NCBI RefSeq assembly: GCF_000179615.1
Contig: NZ_AEDD01000002.1
Coordinates: forward strand, 483,497-547,496
Origin: Paenibacillus curdlanolyticus YK9
GTDB lineage: Bacteria > Bacillota > Bacilli > Paenibacillales > Paenibacillaceae
Direction: 5' to 3'
Length of the DNA: 64,000 nucleotides
A program made the translations under genes and the position numbers. Below the pieces are notes generated by a model. It ran no database searches, was not told the origin of the DNA, and saw only the letters and a list, made by a program, of their open reading frames with translations. Of this stretch, positions 50,369 through 59,202 are shown in pieces; the first letter of the stretch is position 1; each line of letters starts with the position of its first letter.

Positions 50369-50551
50369 TAACGGACTCCACAGTCGCTATTGCGCTCTAA
50401 ATGCACCCTTCGCCAACGTAACGGTCTCCATAGCCGTTATTTGGCCATTTTGGAGCCATGCGAGAAGTATATGGGTCAAATAGCGGCTGCTCAGTCCGTT
50501 AGGTTACAAATATGGTTAACTGTGAGCAAATAAGGTCCCCTCGGTCCGTTA
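50369..50551. repeat. Cluster of four 23-bp palindrome-like repeats
   Basis: Four related units with consensus TAACGGNC...CCGYTATT. Copies 1 (50369-50391) and 2 (50419-50441) read forward; copies 3 (50479-50501) and 4 (50529-50551) read in reverse. Thus 2 and 3 form one large inverted repeat. The last three bases of copy 4 are the stop codon of the next minus-strand gene. No transposase or target duplication is visible; it resembles a REP-type intergenic element. Confidence 0.8.
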
Positions 50552-50977
50552 AAGCACAGGCATCCATTTTATTTCAGCTGCCCCGATCTCTTTCTCAGCA
50601 AATACAGGCAATAGGTTTGCGTCGTCGCCTAGTTTTTCAAACTGCAATCGATAAGGCTTAAGCAGCTCTTCCCAATTGTTCGAAGATGACATGGAAGCAG
50701 CGTCATTGAGATAATCGATGATGAGCTGCTTTAATTGATCGCTGCTTATTTTATTCAAGTCATAATCAATGCCAACCTTAAACAATTTTTTATCAGGGTC
50801 GGCGGCAAACCCCGTTAGAAGTATGCCGGGTTGATTGTCAAATTGTTTCAAGCTCTTGGACAAACTTTGCCCGACTGTAGAGAAAGTATCTTGGCTGCTT
50901 TTTTCTTGGCATCCCATTAGCAAGGTCATGGACGTCATTATCATCACGAAAACAAATAGATTTATTGCACGCAGCAA
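50549..50977 (-). CDS. Small lipoprotein of unknown function
   Basis: 142 aa from TTG at 50977, six bases after AAGGAGAGG. Lipobox LLMGC with C23. Mature part polar with a helical core (DQLKQLIIDYLNDAASM...NWEELLKPYRLQFEKLG); no family recognised. The sequence is more AT-rich than most of the window, as is the next gene. Its stop codon lies inside a 23-bp repeat unit, so the original 3' end may have been altered by the repeat. Confidence 0.65.
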   Translation of the reverse strand: MLRAINLFVFVMIMTSMTLLMGCQEKSSQDTFSTVGQSLSKSLKQFDNQPGILLTGFAADPDKKLFKVGIDYDLNKISSDQLKQLIIDYLNDAASMSSSNNWEELLKPYRLQFEKLGDDANLLPVFAEKEIGAAEIKWMPVL

Positions 50978-51121
50978 CAGTATCCTCTCCTTTATAAAAA
51001 ACGGCTCATACTTCGTTTATTTCTTTTTCATGGGCATCATAGGCAACAACACAATCCTATAGTTAATCACCTACATATGTGTAGATACAGGGTGTTTGAC
51101 TATGTAAAGGGGATGGATCAA

Positions 51122-51886
51122 TTGTACCGACAATATCAAGATTTTACGTACGATACGTATGGCAACTATACACAATCAAGAAGCATTGCTTTGCTGGATC
51201 GGAAGCAAGGAGATGTGAATGGAGACGGAATCGTTGACACTGTTTATTTATATGGGAATACGACCGATGGAAACTTTGCTGATCAAATTACACTTCTTAT
51301 ACAAGATGGCCGTTCTCATAAAACCACCACAGTAAATCTTCCGAACAATGCAGGGTATAACGCACGGCTATTCCTTGGGGATTTCACTAAGGATCACGTT
51401 AACGACATTCTAGTTAGCATTGATTCCGGCGGCAGCGGCGGCTACGGTATCTTTTATATCTACTCCTTCAAAAACAACGTTCTTCATGAATTGTTCAATT
51501 TTGAAAAATATAATAATGCCCATAAATTCAAAGTTAATTATGAAAATGATTACAAAGTAAGCGTAAGCAGTCCGCAGCTTGATGTGCTATTTACAATCGA
51601 TATAAGCAATAAAGGACATGATTATTTATCGCAATTTTACAATCCGAATGGAAAGCTTAAACAGCCCCTCCAAGGCGAGGTTCTCGCTTTAGGCGCCTTG
51701 TACCCCATCGTTACAAACACCAAAAGCACGAGTTATGATTTGCTTGCTTTCCAACGTATCATTGGAACTACTAACTCCGATACATTAGGCTATGTCGAAA
51801 ATCAATTGGCCTGGAATGGCTCGCAGTTTAAGTCCGCAAGATTGTCAGTAGCCATACCAGGGACGAAGTTAATCAGTCACTTTTAA
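51122..51886 (+). CDS. VCBS/dockerin-like Ca-binding repeat protein, no signal
   Basis: About 254 aa if read from TTG at 51122, nine bases after AAAGGGG (51106-51112); ATG at 51113 abuts that site and ATG at 51077 has none. QGDVNGDGIVDTVYLYGN is a Ca-binding DxNxDG loop of the FG-GAP/VCBS type, and LGDFTKDHVNDILVSID is a degenerate second loop. The rest is beta-rich. No signal peptide is seen at any start, odd for this fold. AT-rich compared with its surroundings. Confidence 0.6.
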   Translation: MYRQYQDFTYDTYGNYTQSRSIALLDRKQGDVNGDGIVDTVYLYGNTTDGNFADQITLLIQDGRSHKTTTVNLPNNAGYNARLFLGDFTKDHVNDILVSIDSGGSGGYGIFYIYSFKNNVLHELFNFEKYNNAHKFKVNYENDYKVSVSSPQLDVLFTIDISNKGHDYLSQFYNPNGKLKQPLQGEVLALGALYPIVTNTKSTSYDLLAFQRIIGTTNSDTLGYVENQLAWNGSQFKSARLSVAIPGTKLISHF

Positions 51887-51894
51887 AATCAAAC

Positions 51895-51933
51895 AATCGC
51901 GACGGGTTCTAAACAAGAATCCGTCGCGATTTG
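51895..51933 (+). terminator. Terminator of the VCBS-like gene
   Basis: AATCGCGACGGGTTCT (51895-51910) pairs with 51916-51931 (one G-U pair) around a 5-nt loop. Only a short T run follows. Confidence 0.75.
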
Positions 51934-52023
51934 CAGTTCAATGTTAGACTCTTCGTCCATCTTCTACCTCTCCTCTTCTAAATCACGATTACTGCTAGGA
52001 GAGCACTACAATTAACAATCGAC

Positions 52024-52765
52024 TCAACAAATCACATCATATTGACTAAGGTTAGTCATAAGCTCCTCTTCGATCGGGAGGTTTAGTTGCTTTAACGCAA
52101 GCAGCACTGCGCCAGCTACTGGTGGGAATGCGGGTTTAGTGAGCTTATACATCTTGTTCTTCCCTTCTGACAATTTGGAAGTGAGCTGCTGTTGGAAATA
52201 GTCACTGTTAAGAACGCTGCCTATCAACGAAACGTTGACCTCTGCTTTAGAGAAGTAAATTGCGAGCATTTCCACACCCATCATGATCTGGTGAATGGCG
52301 CGATCGCAAACCCGTTGAGCTAATATGAAGGTCGTAATTTCTAATCTGCTGACCTTCCTCCGTTACCGCAAAAATAATAGAGCCCGTACCTGAAATGACA
52401 ATAATGCCTGGCTCCGTCAAAAGAGCGCCGCTGTGCGCTACGACTGCATCATTGACGTGCTGCTTCCGGCAATTTAATCCGTCGATAGTCGTTAATGCCT
52501 GCACCCATCCCAGATCATCCGCCTTGTCGAAACCAGCAATGCCTGCTGTCAACGCCTGCACGTCATTCATGGTTCTTCCCGCCTGATGGACTGCTTCTAT
52601 AATGGCCTGCTGCACATTATCCTTTGCTTTCAAATCGCTATAGATGGAAGATGCTCCATTCTCGATGTATGACAAAACATTTCCGGCGAGGTCAACTGCC
52701 ATTACTCGCGTATGTGTGCCGCCGCCGTCAATACCAATAACAATCTCTTTCGTATGCTGTATCAT
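52024..52765 (-). pseudogene. BadF/BcrA family (N-acetylglucosamine kinase-like) pseudogene
   Basis: The 5' part, from ATG at 52765, reads IVIGIDGGGTHTRVMAVD (phosphate-1 loop), LTAGIAGFDK and IIVISGTGSIIFAV (the kinase's second phosphate motif) and then leaves frame after QQIRNYDLH near 52340. The 3' part resumes in another frame as VCDRAIHQIMMGVEMLA and ends with AGAVLLALKQLN. The family is about 320 residues; here roughly 80 central residues are missing as well as the frame. Both halves have lost sense only at this junction, so an internal deletion is the likely cause. Confidence 0.8.
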
Positions 52766-52961
52766 GACCGTTCTCCTCATATTATCTATTTCAAATTTTG
52801 GTAAATGATATAACCTATTGAAATTCGCTATACTTCCCTACTATCCTTCCTCTCAGCATACTAACCTTAGAAACGTTTCGAATTTGTATAGTCAAGGTGC
52901 GAACGCCCAGATTGAGCGCTGCATACGATACAGCACCGTAATGACACGGGAGGGTAAAGAG

Positions 52962-54386
52962 ATGGTATTGGAGTTAAGTCCGCTGCACTGGGTTTATTTG
53001 GCATTCATCGTAGGTATTATCGGTTTTATGCTTATGCGTCGTGACACGACGCTCGTATGTATCGCTGGCGTATTCGTCATTGGTCTTCTTGCGACTGAAA
53101 GTTTAAGCGGTTCCATCAGCGGCATTTTCAACAGCTTCATCTATGCGATCAAAGAGCTGCTAGGGACGATCCTCATCATCTCCATTATCGTTGCGATGAG
53201 CCGCGTGCTCATTGTAACGGGCATTAACGAGCGAATGATCGCACCGTTCACTCGGTTTCTTCGTTCGCCGACGCTCGCCTATTGGGGCATTGGCCTCATT
53301 ATGCTTGTCACTTCATGGTTTTTCTGGCCATCGCCAGCAGTTGCATTGATCGGTGCGGTGCTCTTGCCCGTTGCCGTTCGTGTAGGCCTGCCGGCATTAG
53401 GCGCGGCAATAGCGATGAACCTGTTCGGCCATGGCATCGCCTTATCGGGCGACTATATCATTCAAGGCGCCCCGAAGTTGACGGCCGATGCGGCAGGCAT
53501 ACCCGTATCCGATGTCATGGAAGCGAGCATCCCGCTCGTCATTGTAATGGGGGTTGTAACGACAATCGCTGCGTTCTGGTTCATGCGACGAGATATGCGC
53601 AACGGCACCTGGAGGGATGGCTTAGTTGCAACAGCATCCGGCAGCGGCACATCATCGCTCCAATCCGAGCCGTCTGACAACAGCAGCGAAACGGCTTCCA
53701 TGTCTGCTCTCATGCAGCGCATCTTCGCTATCCTCATCCCGCTTCTGTTCGCGGCTGACGTCGTTGCCATGTTCATGCTCGATTTGCAAGGAGGCGACGC
53801 AACTGCACTTGTTGGCGGAACCGCGATTCTTATCCTCGTACTGGTCTCGCTGTTCGCCCATCGCAGTGCGGGGCTCGAGAAAACGACCAGCTATCTCATA
53901 GACGGCTTCGTATTCGGCTTCAAAGTGTTCGGACCGGTTATCCCGATCGCTGCCTTCTTCTATCTGGGCGACTCTGGCTTCACAGCCGTATTCGGAGACC
54001 TGCTGCCGCAAGGCTCACAAGGAATCGTGAACGATCTCGGCCTTGCGCTTGCTAATCAGGCGCCGATGAACGGCGCGGTTGCTTCCGCAACGCTTACCTC
54101 CGTTGGCGCGATTACAGGGCTCGACGGTTCAGGCTTCTCCGGTATCTCGCTTGCTGGCTCCATTGCTCACCTATTCGGTGCTGCGCTTGGTCATGGCATT
54201 GCAACGCTCACATCGCTCGGCCAAATCGCAGCGATTTGGGTCGGTGGCGGCACACTCGTGCCTTGGGCGCTAATTCCAGCCGCCGCAATATGCGGCGTCA
54301 GCCCCTTCGAGCTTGCAAGGCGCAACCTGAAGCCAGTCGGGATCGGCTTGGTCGTGACGACCATTGTTGCGATGTTTCTTGTATAG
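52962..54386 (+). CDS. Multi-pass membrane permease, unknown substrate
   Basis: 474 aa from ATG at 52962, seven bases after GGGAGGG; the frame is open upstream but without a ribosome site. About twelve hydrophobic helices in two halves split by a polar loop (residues 225-250, SGSGTSSLQSEPSDNSSETAS). Repeated re-entrant-like motifs, NLFGHGIALSGDYIIQGAP in the first half and AHLFGAALGHGIATLTSLG in the second, recall ion-transporter superfamily carriers (NhaC, TRAP-large, citrate types). I cannot assign the family. Divergent from the kinase pseudogene. Confidence 0.7.
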   Translation: MVLELSPLHWVYLAFIVGIIGFMLMRRDTTLVCIAGVFVIGLLATESLSGSISGIFNSFIYAIKELLGTILIISIIVAMSRVLIVTGINERMIAPFTRFLRSPTLAYWGIGLIMLVTSWFFWPSPAVALIGAVLLPVAVRVGLPALGAAIAMNLFGHGIALSGDYIIQGAPKLTADAAGIPVSDVMEASIPLVIVMGVVTTIAAFWFMRRDMRNGTWRDGLVATASGSGTSSLQSEPSDNSSETASMSALMQRIFAILIPLLFAADVVAMFMLDLQGGDATALVGGTAILILVLVSLFAHRSAGLEKTTSYLIDGFVFGFKVFGPVIPIAAFFYLGDSGFTAVFGDLLPQGSQGIVNDLGLALANQAPMNGAVASATLTSVGAITGLDGSGFSGISLAGSIAHLFGAALGHGIATLTSLGQIAAIWVGGGTLVPWALIPAAAICGVSPFELARRNLKPVGIGLVVTTIVAMFLV

Positions 54387-54408
54387 CGCATCGCAATGGA
54401 TGGAAAGG

Positions 54409-54456
54409 AAGAGGGCATGTTAGCAGGAGCGAAGCTCCTCTAGCATGCCCTCTTTG
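54409..54456. terminator. Bidirectional terminator
   Basis: GAGGGCATG..TAGCAGGAGC pairs with GCTCCT..TAGCATGCCCTC (54411-54452) around GAA. It separates the convergent permease and TIMP-like genes. Confidence 0.9.
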
Positions 54457-54467
54457 CATCCTTAGTG

Positions 54468-55112
54468 CTACTCTCCGCGTCTGCGCCGATTACGCCATAG
54501 GATGAACGTGACAGCACCGACCGCGAGCACGATAACTGTCACCCATAATCCGCTTGGCTCAAAATAGCGCTGTGCGGGTTCACTCGTTTCTTTTTGAGGA
54601 GCTACTGAGTCCAACTTCAAATTCGTAGGCGATGCGATCGGCTTTTCAGGCTGTTTTAGCCCATTCAGTTCTTGTATATCGGTACCTGCGCTAGCCAAAG
54701 GTTTCGTCCCGCTGCACAGCCCTACCTGAAACTCCGTCCCTTCGCCAGACGCATAGACCAAGTAGGCTTGTGCTTCTTGGAAGGGATAGCCGCAGCTTGC
54801 GCCTTCTCGAACGGTCTTCACGACCGTTTGCTCTGCGACAGCATCCCCTTTCCATACCTGCTGCACTTGAAACGTCACCTCAACCGGATCCATGGAAGAT
54901 TTCACTTCCGCGCTCTGATCATCAATCTTGATAGCCGTCACTTCGCCTGCGAATACAGCTGTCTGATTGGCGTATTCATCCGCAACGGATGGCGCGACCG
55001 CACAGGAGCAAGCATACGCATGGCTCGGCAGCAAAATGGGCGATAACAGCATGGTTACGCCCAATACGAGCAAAATCGCGATGCCATTCCATCGCAGCAA
55101 TGATTTCGGCAT
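54468..55112 (-). CDS. TIMP/netrin-like surface protein with C-terminal anchor
   Basis: 214 aa from ATG at 55112. Signal peptide cleaved after SHAYA so that the mature chain starts CSC (C35, C37), as in TIMP-like (OB-fold) proteins. Further family traits: AVFAGEVTAI, VWKGD, a cysteine in EGASCGYPF and LCSGTKPL. A membrane helix (LWVTVIVLAVGAVTFILW) and the basic tail RNRRRRGE anchor it to the cell. Bacterial members are of unknown role; some may bind proteases. Confidence 0.82.
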   Translation of the reverse strand: MPKSLLRWNGIAILLVLGVTMLLSPILLPSHAYACSCAVAPSVADEYANQTAVFAGEVTAIKIDDQSAEVKSSMDPVEVTFQVQQVWKGDAVAEQTVVKTVREGASCGYPFQEAQAYLVYASGEGTEFQVGLCSGTKPLASAGTDIQELNGLKQPEKPIASPTNLKLDSVAPQKETSEPAQRYFEPSGLWVTVIVLAVGAVTFILWRNRRRRGE

Positions 55113-55202
55113 AATGTACATTCCCTTCTATCCTTCATGTTTAACCTACTAACGCAGCTGTGCATGAAAAGGTTGCCTAGCATGTCGTCCCCGTGTCAAA
55201 GC

Positions 55203-55239
55203 AATAAAAAACAGCCCTTCGCGTAGTACGCGAAGGGTG
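55203..55239 (-). terminator. Terminator of uppP
   Basis: CCCTTCGCGTA (55215-55225) pairs perfectly with TACGCGAAGGG (55227-55237) around one base; on the minus strand GCTGTTTTTT follows. Confidence 0.88.
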
Positions 55240-55261
55240 CACTGGATAAACGAGTATTCAC

Positions 55262-56047
55262 TTACAACAGAACGAAGAATACAACTGCTGCAAGCACGAA
55301 ACGATAATAAGCAAACCACGTCAGGCTAATTCGCTTGAGCAGGTTCAAGAAAGTAACAATGGCAATCATTGCAACGACGAAGGATGCCAACAAGCCTGTT
55401 AGGAACAGTCCCGTGTCGCTCCACTCGAGGAATTCACGGCTTTTGATCAGATCGACGCCGCTAGCGCCAAGCATGATCGGAACGGACATCAGGAACGTAA
55501 ACTCAGCAGCAGCTTCCTTCTTAACGCCGAAGAACATGCCGCCCGCCATCGTCGAGCCAGAACGAGAGAAGCCTGGCCATAACGAGAGAATCTGGAAGCA
55601 ACCAATACCTAATGCTTGTCGATATGTGATATCGTCCAGCGTCTCGGCAGATGGCCTTCGCCGAATTTTCTCTGCTGCGATTAACAACAAACCGCCGACA
55701 ATGAGACTGACAACGACTGTCTTAGGACCAAATAAGTAATCCTTGATGAAACCATGCAAGACAAGTCCGAGTACACTTGCTGGAAACATGCCGATAATAA
55801 TATGTAATATATTAAGTCCCGGCTTCTTCAGGTTAAACGAGAGCAGATTCATAAATCGTTTCCAGTAAAGCATCAATACTGCTAATACCGCTCCCAATTG
55901 AACGACGACCTCAAACGTCTTAGCGCGATCACCCGTAAAATCAAGCAACTTTCCAGTCACGATCATATGACCCGTCGAGGAGATTGGCAAAAACTCAGTT
56001 AACCCTTCCACGATGCCCATTATGACCGCTTTTACTAAATCATCCAT
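55262..56047 (-). CDS. uppP: Undecaprenyl-diphosphatase UppP (BacA)
   Basis: 261 aa, about eight membrane helices. The two active-site segments are present: [15 protein letters not shown] (residues 14-28) and [15 protein letters not shown] (about 155-170) with catalytic Glu, Ser and Arg. It recycles the lipid carrier undecaprenyl phosphate for cell wall synthesis on the outer face of the membrane and gives bacitracin tolerance. ATG at 56047 follows AGGGGGA. Single-gene unit. Confidence 0.96.
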   Translation of the reverse strand: MDDLVKAVIMGIVEGLTEFLPISSTGHMIVTGKLLDFTGDRAKTFEVVVQLGAVLAVLMLYWKRFMNLLSFNLKKPGLNILHIIIGMFPASVLGLVLHGFIKDYLFGPKTVVVSLIVGGLLLIAAEKIRRRPSAETLDDITYRQALGIGCFQILSLWPGFSRSGSTMAGGMFFGVKKEAAAEFTFLMSVPIMLGASGVDLIKSREFLEWSDTGLFLTGLLASFVVAMIAIVTFLNLLKRISLTWFAYYRFVLAAVVFFVLL

Positions 56048-56194
56048 TCTACATCCCCCTGCCTGCTTCCGCCTTCAATAAAGCGGCAGCCAAATAATGT
56101 TTTCCATCCGAGCATCGATAACACTTCATCATTTTACACCGAAGTGGACAATTCTGTCTTGTAGAAGTCCCTTATTCCTAACGATTATCTCCAT

Positions 56195-56238
56195 AAAAAA
56201 GCTCTGCGGCATGCAAAAAATTTTGCATGGCAGAGCTT
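56195..56238 (-). terminator. Terminator of the CNNM gene
   Basis: GCTCTGC (56201-56207) and CATGCAAAA (56210-56218) pair with TTTTGCATG (56221-56229) and GCAGAGC (56230-56236); six T follow on the minus strand. Confidence 0.92.
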
Positions 56239-56259
56239 CAGTCAGGCTCAAAGGCTGAA

Positions 56260-57570
56260 TTAGCTTACAGGCTGCGGCGACTGGGGCGCCTCCTGCTTCA
56301 CGATCTCGATTTTACGAATCCGGTTGTTCTCCTGCTCCAGCACCTTGAACGTATAGGCTTCGATCTCGATGCGGTCTCCAACGACGATTTCCGGATTGTT
56401 CGACCACATCCAGCCCCCGATCGTATCGACATCTTCGCTGGACAAGTCCGTCCCCAGCATTTTGTTAATCGTCCGAATGAGCACTTTGCCATCTACGACA
56501 TACCGGTTGGAATGGACGGTCTGGATTTCCTTCTGCTCATCCTTATCGAACTCGTCACGGATTTCGCCAACGATCTCTTCAAGAATATCCTCGATCGTAA
56601 TAATGCCTGACGTACCGCCGTACTCATCCAATAATGCCGCCAAATGAACGCCTTCCGTCTGCATCTTGCGGAGCAAAATTTTGATCGGCATCGCCTCGGG
56701 CACGGTCATGATCGGATGCAGCAGCTTTTTGAACTCATATTTCGGATTATCGGCATATGCGAGGAAAAACTGCTTCGTATTCATGAATCCGATCAGGTTG
56801 TCTTTGCTGCCGAGCGCAACCGGAAACCGCGTATACTGCTCGCGCTTGATAATCTCCAGATTTTCCTCGCGGGACCTGTCCGCATAGAGGCAAATCATAT
56901 CGGTACGCGGCACCATAATTTCACGCGCAAGCAGGTCGTCAAAACGGAAAATCCGATTCACATAGCCATATTCGGTTTTGTTGATTTTGCCGCTTTCATA
57001 GCTCTCGGACAAAATATGCCGAATCTCTTCCTCCGAATGCGCCTCTTCATGCTCGGAAACATTTCGAAAGCCTAAGAGCTGAATCAACAGACGAGCAGAG
57101 CCGTTGAGCACCCAAATAAAAGGATACATGGCCTTGTGGAAGCCGATTAGCAAAGGCGATGTTAATTGGCTGATGCGCTCCGCCTGCTGAATGGCGATCG
57201 ACTTCGGCGCCAGCTCGCCCAGCACGACATGCAAATACGTAACTGCGACGAATGCGATAATAAACGATAAGGTCGTGCTGACGCTATCCGAAACATGCAG
57301 CGCATGGAACAGCGGATGCAGCAGCTGCTCGACGGTCGGTTCGCCCAACCAGCCAAGCCCCAGTGCAGTAATCGTAATGCCGAGCTGGCAGGCCGATAAA
57401 TAATCGTCGAGATGCGACGTAACCTTGCGAACCGCCAGCGCATTTTTGAAGCCCTCTGCTACCATTTGCTCCACTCGGCTGGAACGCAGCTTCACCAGCG
57501 CGAACTCAGCTGCAACGAAGAAGGCTGTAAGTACAATTAGCAACAAGACGATCGATAATTTTAAAACCAT
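56260..57570 (-). CDS. Hemolysin family protein, CNNM plus CBS plus CorC_HlyC
   Basis: 436 aa. N-terminal CNNM membrane domain with three or four helices (residues 3-150; FVAAEFALVKLRSSRVEQMV and HVVLGELAPKSIAIQ are typical), a CBS pair (REIMVPRTDMICLYAD, PVALGSKDNLIGFMNTKQF and LLDEYGGTSGIITIEDILEEIVGEI) and a C-terminal transporter-associated domain (VDGKVLIRTINKMLG). B. subtilis MpfA (YhdP) of this family exports Mg2+; similar magnesium efflux is likely. Own promoter at 57604-57633. Confidence 0.92.
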   Translation of the reverse strand: MVLKLSIVLLLIVLTAFFVAAEFALVKLRSSRVEQMVAEGFKNALAVRKVTSHLDDYLSACQLGITITALGLGWLGEPTVEQLLHPLFHALHVSDSVSTTLSFIIAFVAVTYLHVVLGELAPKSIAIQQAERISQLTSPLLIGFHKAMYPFIWVLNGSARLLIQLLGFRNVSEHEEAHSEEEIRHILSESYESGKINKTEYGYVNRIFRFDDLLAREIMVPRTDMICLYADRSREENLEIIKREQYTRFPVALGSKDNLIGFMNTKQFFLAYADNPKYEFKKLLHPIMTVPEAMPIKILLRKMQTEGVHLAALLDEYGGTSGIITIEDILEEIVGEIRDEFDKDEQKEIQTVHSNRYVVDGKVLIRTINKMLGTDLSSEDVDTIGGWMWSNNPEIVVGDRIEIEAYTFKVLEQENNRIRKIEIVKQEAPQSPQPVS

Positions 57571-57603
57571 CTATCTCATTCTCTCCCTCATCCATATAAC
57601 ACC

Positions 57604-57633
57604 AGTATACCTTCTAATGGAATACCGATTCAA
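57604..57633 (-). promoter_or_regulatory. Promoter of the CNNM gene
   Basis: Minus strand TTGAAT (57633-57628), 18-bp spacer, TATACT (57609-57604), about 35 bp before the ATG. Confidence 0.6.
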
Positions 57634-57653
57634 ATGCAGCGTTTGAAGTTCAC

Positions 57654-58013
57654 TTAATAGCCAACTTCAACGGCTGCATTTACGATATAAATCAGATCGT
57701 TCACATCCTGCTTGTCCGGCAAAACAACGCCGCTTGTCGTCAGCATGCCGCCTTCAATGACTTCAACGGTAACCTCGCCATAAGGCAAAACCGCCTTGAC
57801 GCGTTCGATGTCCAGCTTATCGCGGTCGCACGGAACAGCGAGTCTCACATTCACCTTCATCTGGTCCAAGCTGCCGCCTGGCAGCACCGAACGAAGCCCT
57901 GGCATCGAATTATGATGAATCGCATTCTGCACGGCGCGAATCGAAGCTTTCGTTACATCCTGCCCATGCAGGTCGGCTCCCATGCCAATCTCGATGAAAA
58001 ACAGCTTTTCCAT
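57654..58013 (-). CDS. Lin0512 family protein
   Basis: 119 aa. Recognised by FFIEIGMGADLHGQDVTKASIRAVQNAI, HHNSMPGL, VNVRLAVPCDRDKLD and GEVTVEVIEGGMLTTSG, which define this small family of Firmicutes and actinobacteria. One alpha/beta domain, possibly oligomeric; function unknown. ATG follows GAGGAG. The gene begins 61 bp after the nitric oxide synthase stop, and may be read from the same transcript. Confidence 0.85.
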   Translation of the reverse strand: MEKLFFIEIGMGADLHGQDVTKASIRAVQNAIHHNSMPGLRSVLPGGSLDQMKVNVRLAVPCDRDKLDIERVKAVLPYGEVTVEVIEGGMLTTSGVVLPDKQDVNDLIYIVNAAVEVGY

Positions 58014-58074
58014 AGTAAAACACTCCTCTTACTCTATGTAGGTTGACCACAGGATATCACGCTGCGCCTCCACA

Positions 58075-59202
58075 TTAAAGCATCGATTGATAAGGCACTT
58101 CCTGATAGCCAAACGATGGACTGCGCTCTGTGCGATCGAAGCCGCGATGCCAGATCGCCGTTGTCGAAGGCGACATTGGCGGTATGAGCCACGACCAGCG
58201 TCCTGTTATCCCTCTTCCGGCTGCCTGCTCCTGCTTCTCGAACCGGCCAAATTGCTCCGCTGCCGTGTGATGATCGACGATGCTGACGCCAGCTTTCTTA
58301 TATGAATGAAGAACGGCAGCGTTCAGCTCCACTAGCGCCCGATCCTTCCATAAAGACGTGTTCGTCGTCATATCGTAACCGAACAACTCAGCAACAGGCC
58401 GCAATTGATTATATCGGCTCGTATCCGCGAGATTGCGAGCCCCAATTTCGGTTCCCATATACCAGCCGTTGAATGGAGCAGCGGCATACCGAATGCCTCC
58501 GATCTCCATAACCATATCCGAGATAAAAGGTACGGCGTACCAACGAAGGCCAAGCTCCTCGAATCGGTTTTCCGTCGGATGGGACAAAGGGACTTCCAGC
58601 GCCAATTCGCTTGGAATCTCGTAGATCGTGGGCGTCCGGCCTACCGCTCCGATGACCAGCGGCAGCACGTCAAACGGCGTCCCCGCGCCGCGCCAGCCTA
58701 GCTGTTCGCAAATGCGCGTAAAGCTGGCCGAATGCGGATCGCCAGTGATCGAGCCATCCTCATGCTCATATCCAGCATACCGAATTAGCTGATGGTTCCA
58801 AATCCGCAGCGCATCCTCCGGCTTGTCCGCCTGGAGCTGCGGGAATACGGTAATCGCAGGACGAACCTTCCCATCATTCGTCGCATAACGGAGATGCTGC
58901 ATGACGGCCTCGGCCATTCCGTCCGCTGTCGTCACTTGGCGTGCATCGAATACGGATAACGTATGCCAGAACAGGCGACCGATGCAGCGATTACTGTTGC
59001 GCCATGCCATCCGGGCGCCATGCGCCAGCTCGTCCGAAGTATGGGAGTAAGTCCCTGTAGCTTCTATTTCATCGTAGACTTGCTTGAGCCTAGATGCCAA
59101 ACTTCCCTGATCTGCGCCCAGCTCTTCACTGCATTGGCGAATGAATGCTGCCGCTTGTTCCGCGAGCTGATTTTTCTGTGCGGTTGTCGGTAATGTTGTC
59201 AT
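58075..59202 (-). CDS. nos: Nitric oxide synthase oxygenase
   Basis: 375 aa, oxygenase domain only, as in Bacillus NOS (about 360 aa). Heme-thiolate C73 in MAWRNSNRCIGRLFW; substrate glutamate E252 in GWYMGTEIG; pterin-site region RWSWLIPPMSPSTTAIWHRGFD near the end. It oxidises arginine to NO using electrons from cellular flavodoxin or other reductases and protects against oxidative and antibiotic stress in relatives. The start ATG at 59202 follows GGAGG and lies 77 bp inside the end of the EcsC gene. Confidence 0.96.
   Translation of the reverse strand: MTTLPTTAQKNQLAEQAAAFIRQCSEELGADQGSLASRLKQVYDEIEATGTYSHTSDELAHGARMAWRNSNRCIGRLFWHTLSVFDARQVTTADGMAEAVMQHLRYATNDGKVRPAITVFPQLQADKPEDALRIWNHQLIRYAGYEHEDGSITGDPHSASFTRICEQLGWRGAGTPFDVLPLVIGAVGRTPTIYEIPSELALEVPLSHPTENRFEELGLRWYAVPFISDMVMEIGGIRYAAAPFNGWYMGTEIGARNLADTSRYNQLRPVAELFGYDMTTNTSLWKDRALVELNAAVLHSYKKAGVSIVDHHTAAEQFGRFEKQEQAAGRGITGRWSWLIPPMSPSTTAIWHRGFDRTERSPSFGYQEVPYQSML

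Noticed and set aside
50369..50551. Insertion sequence or CRISPR array
   Set aside because: Repeats change orientation, are degenerate, and have neither equal spacers nor a transposase or cas gene nearby.
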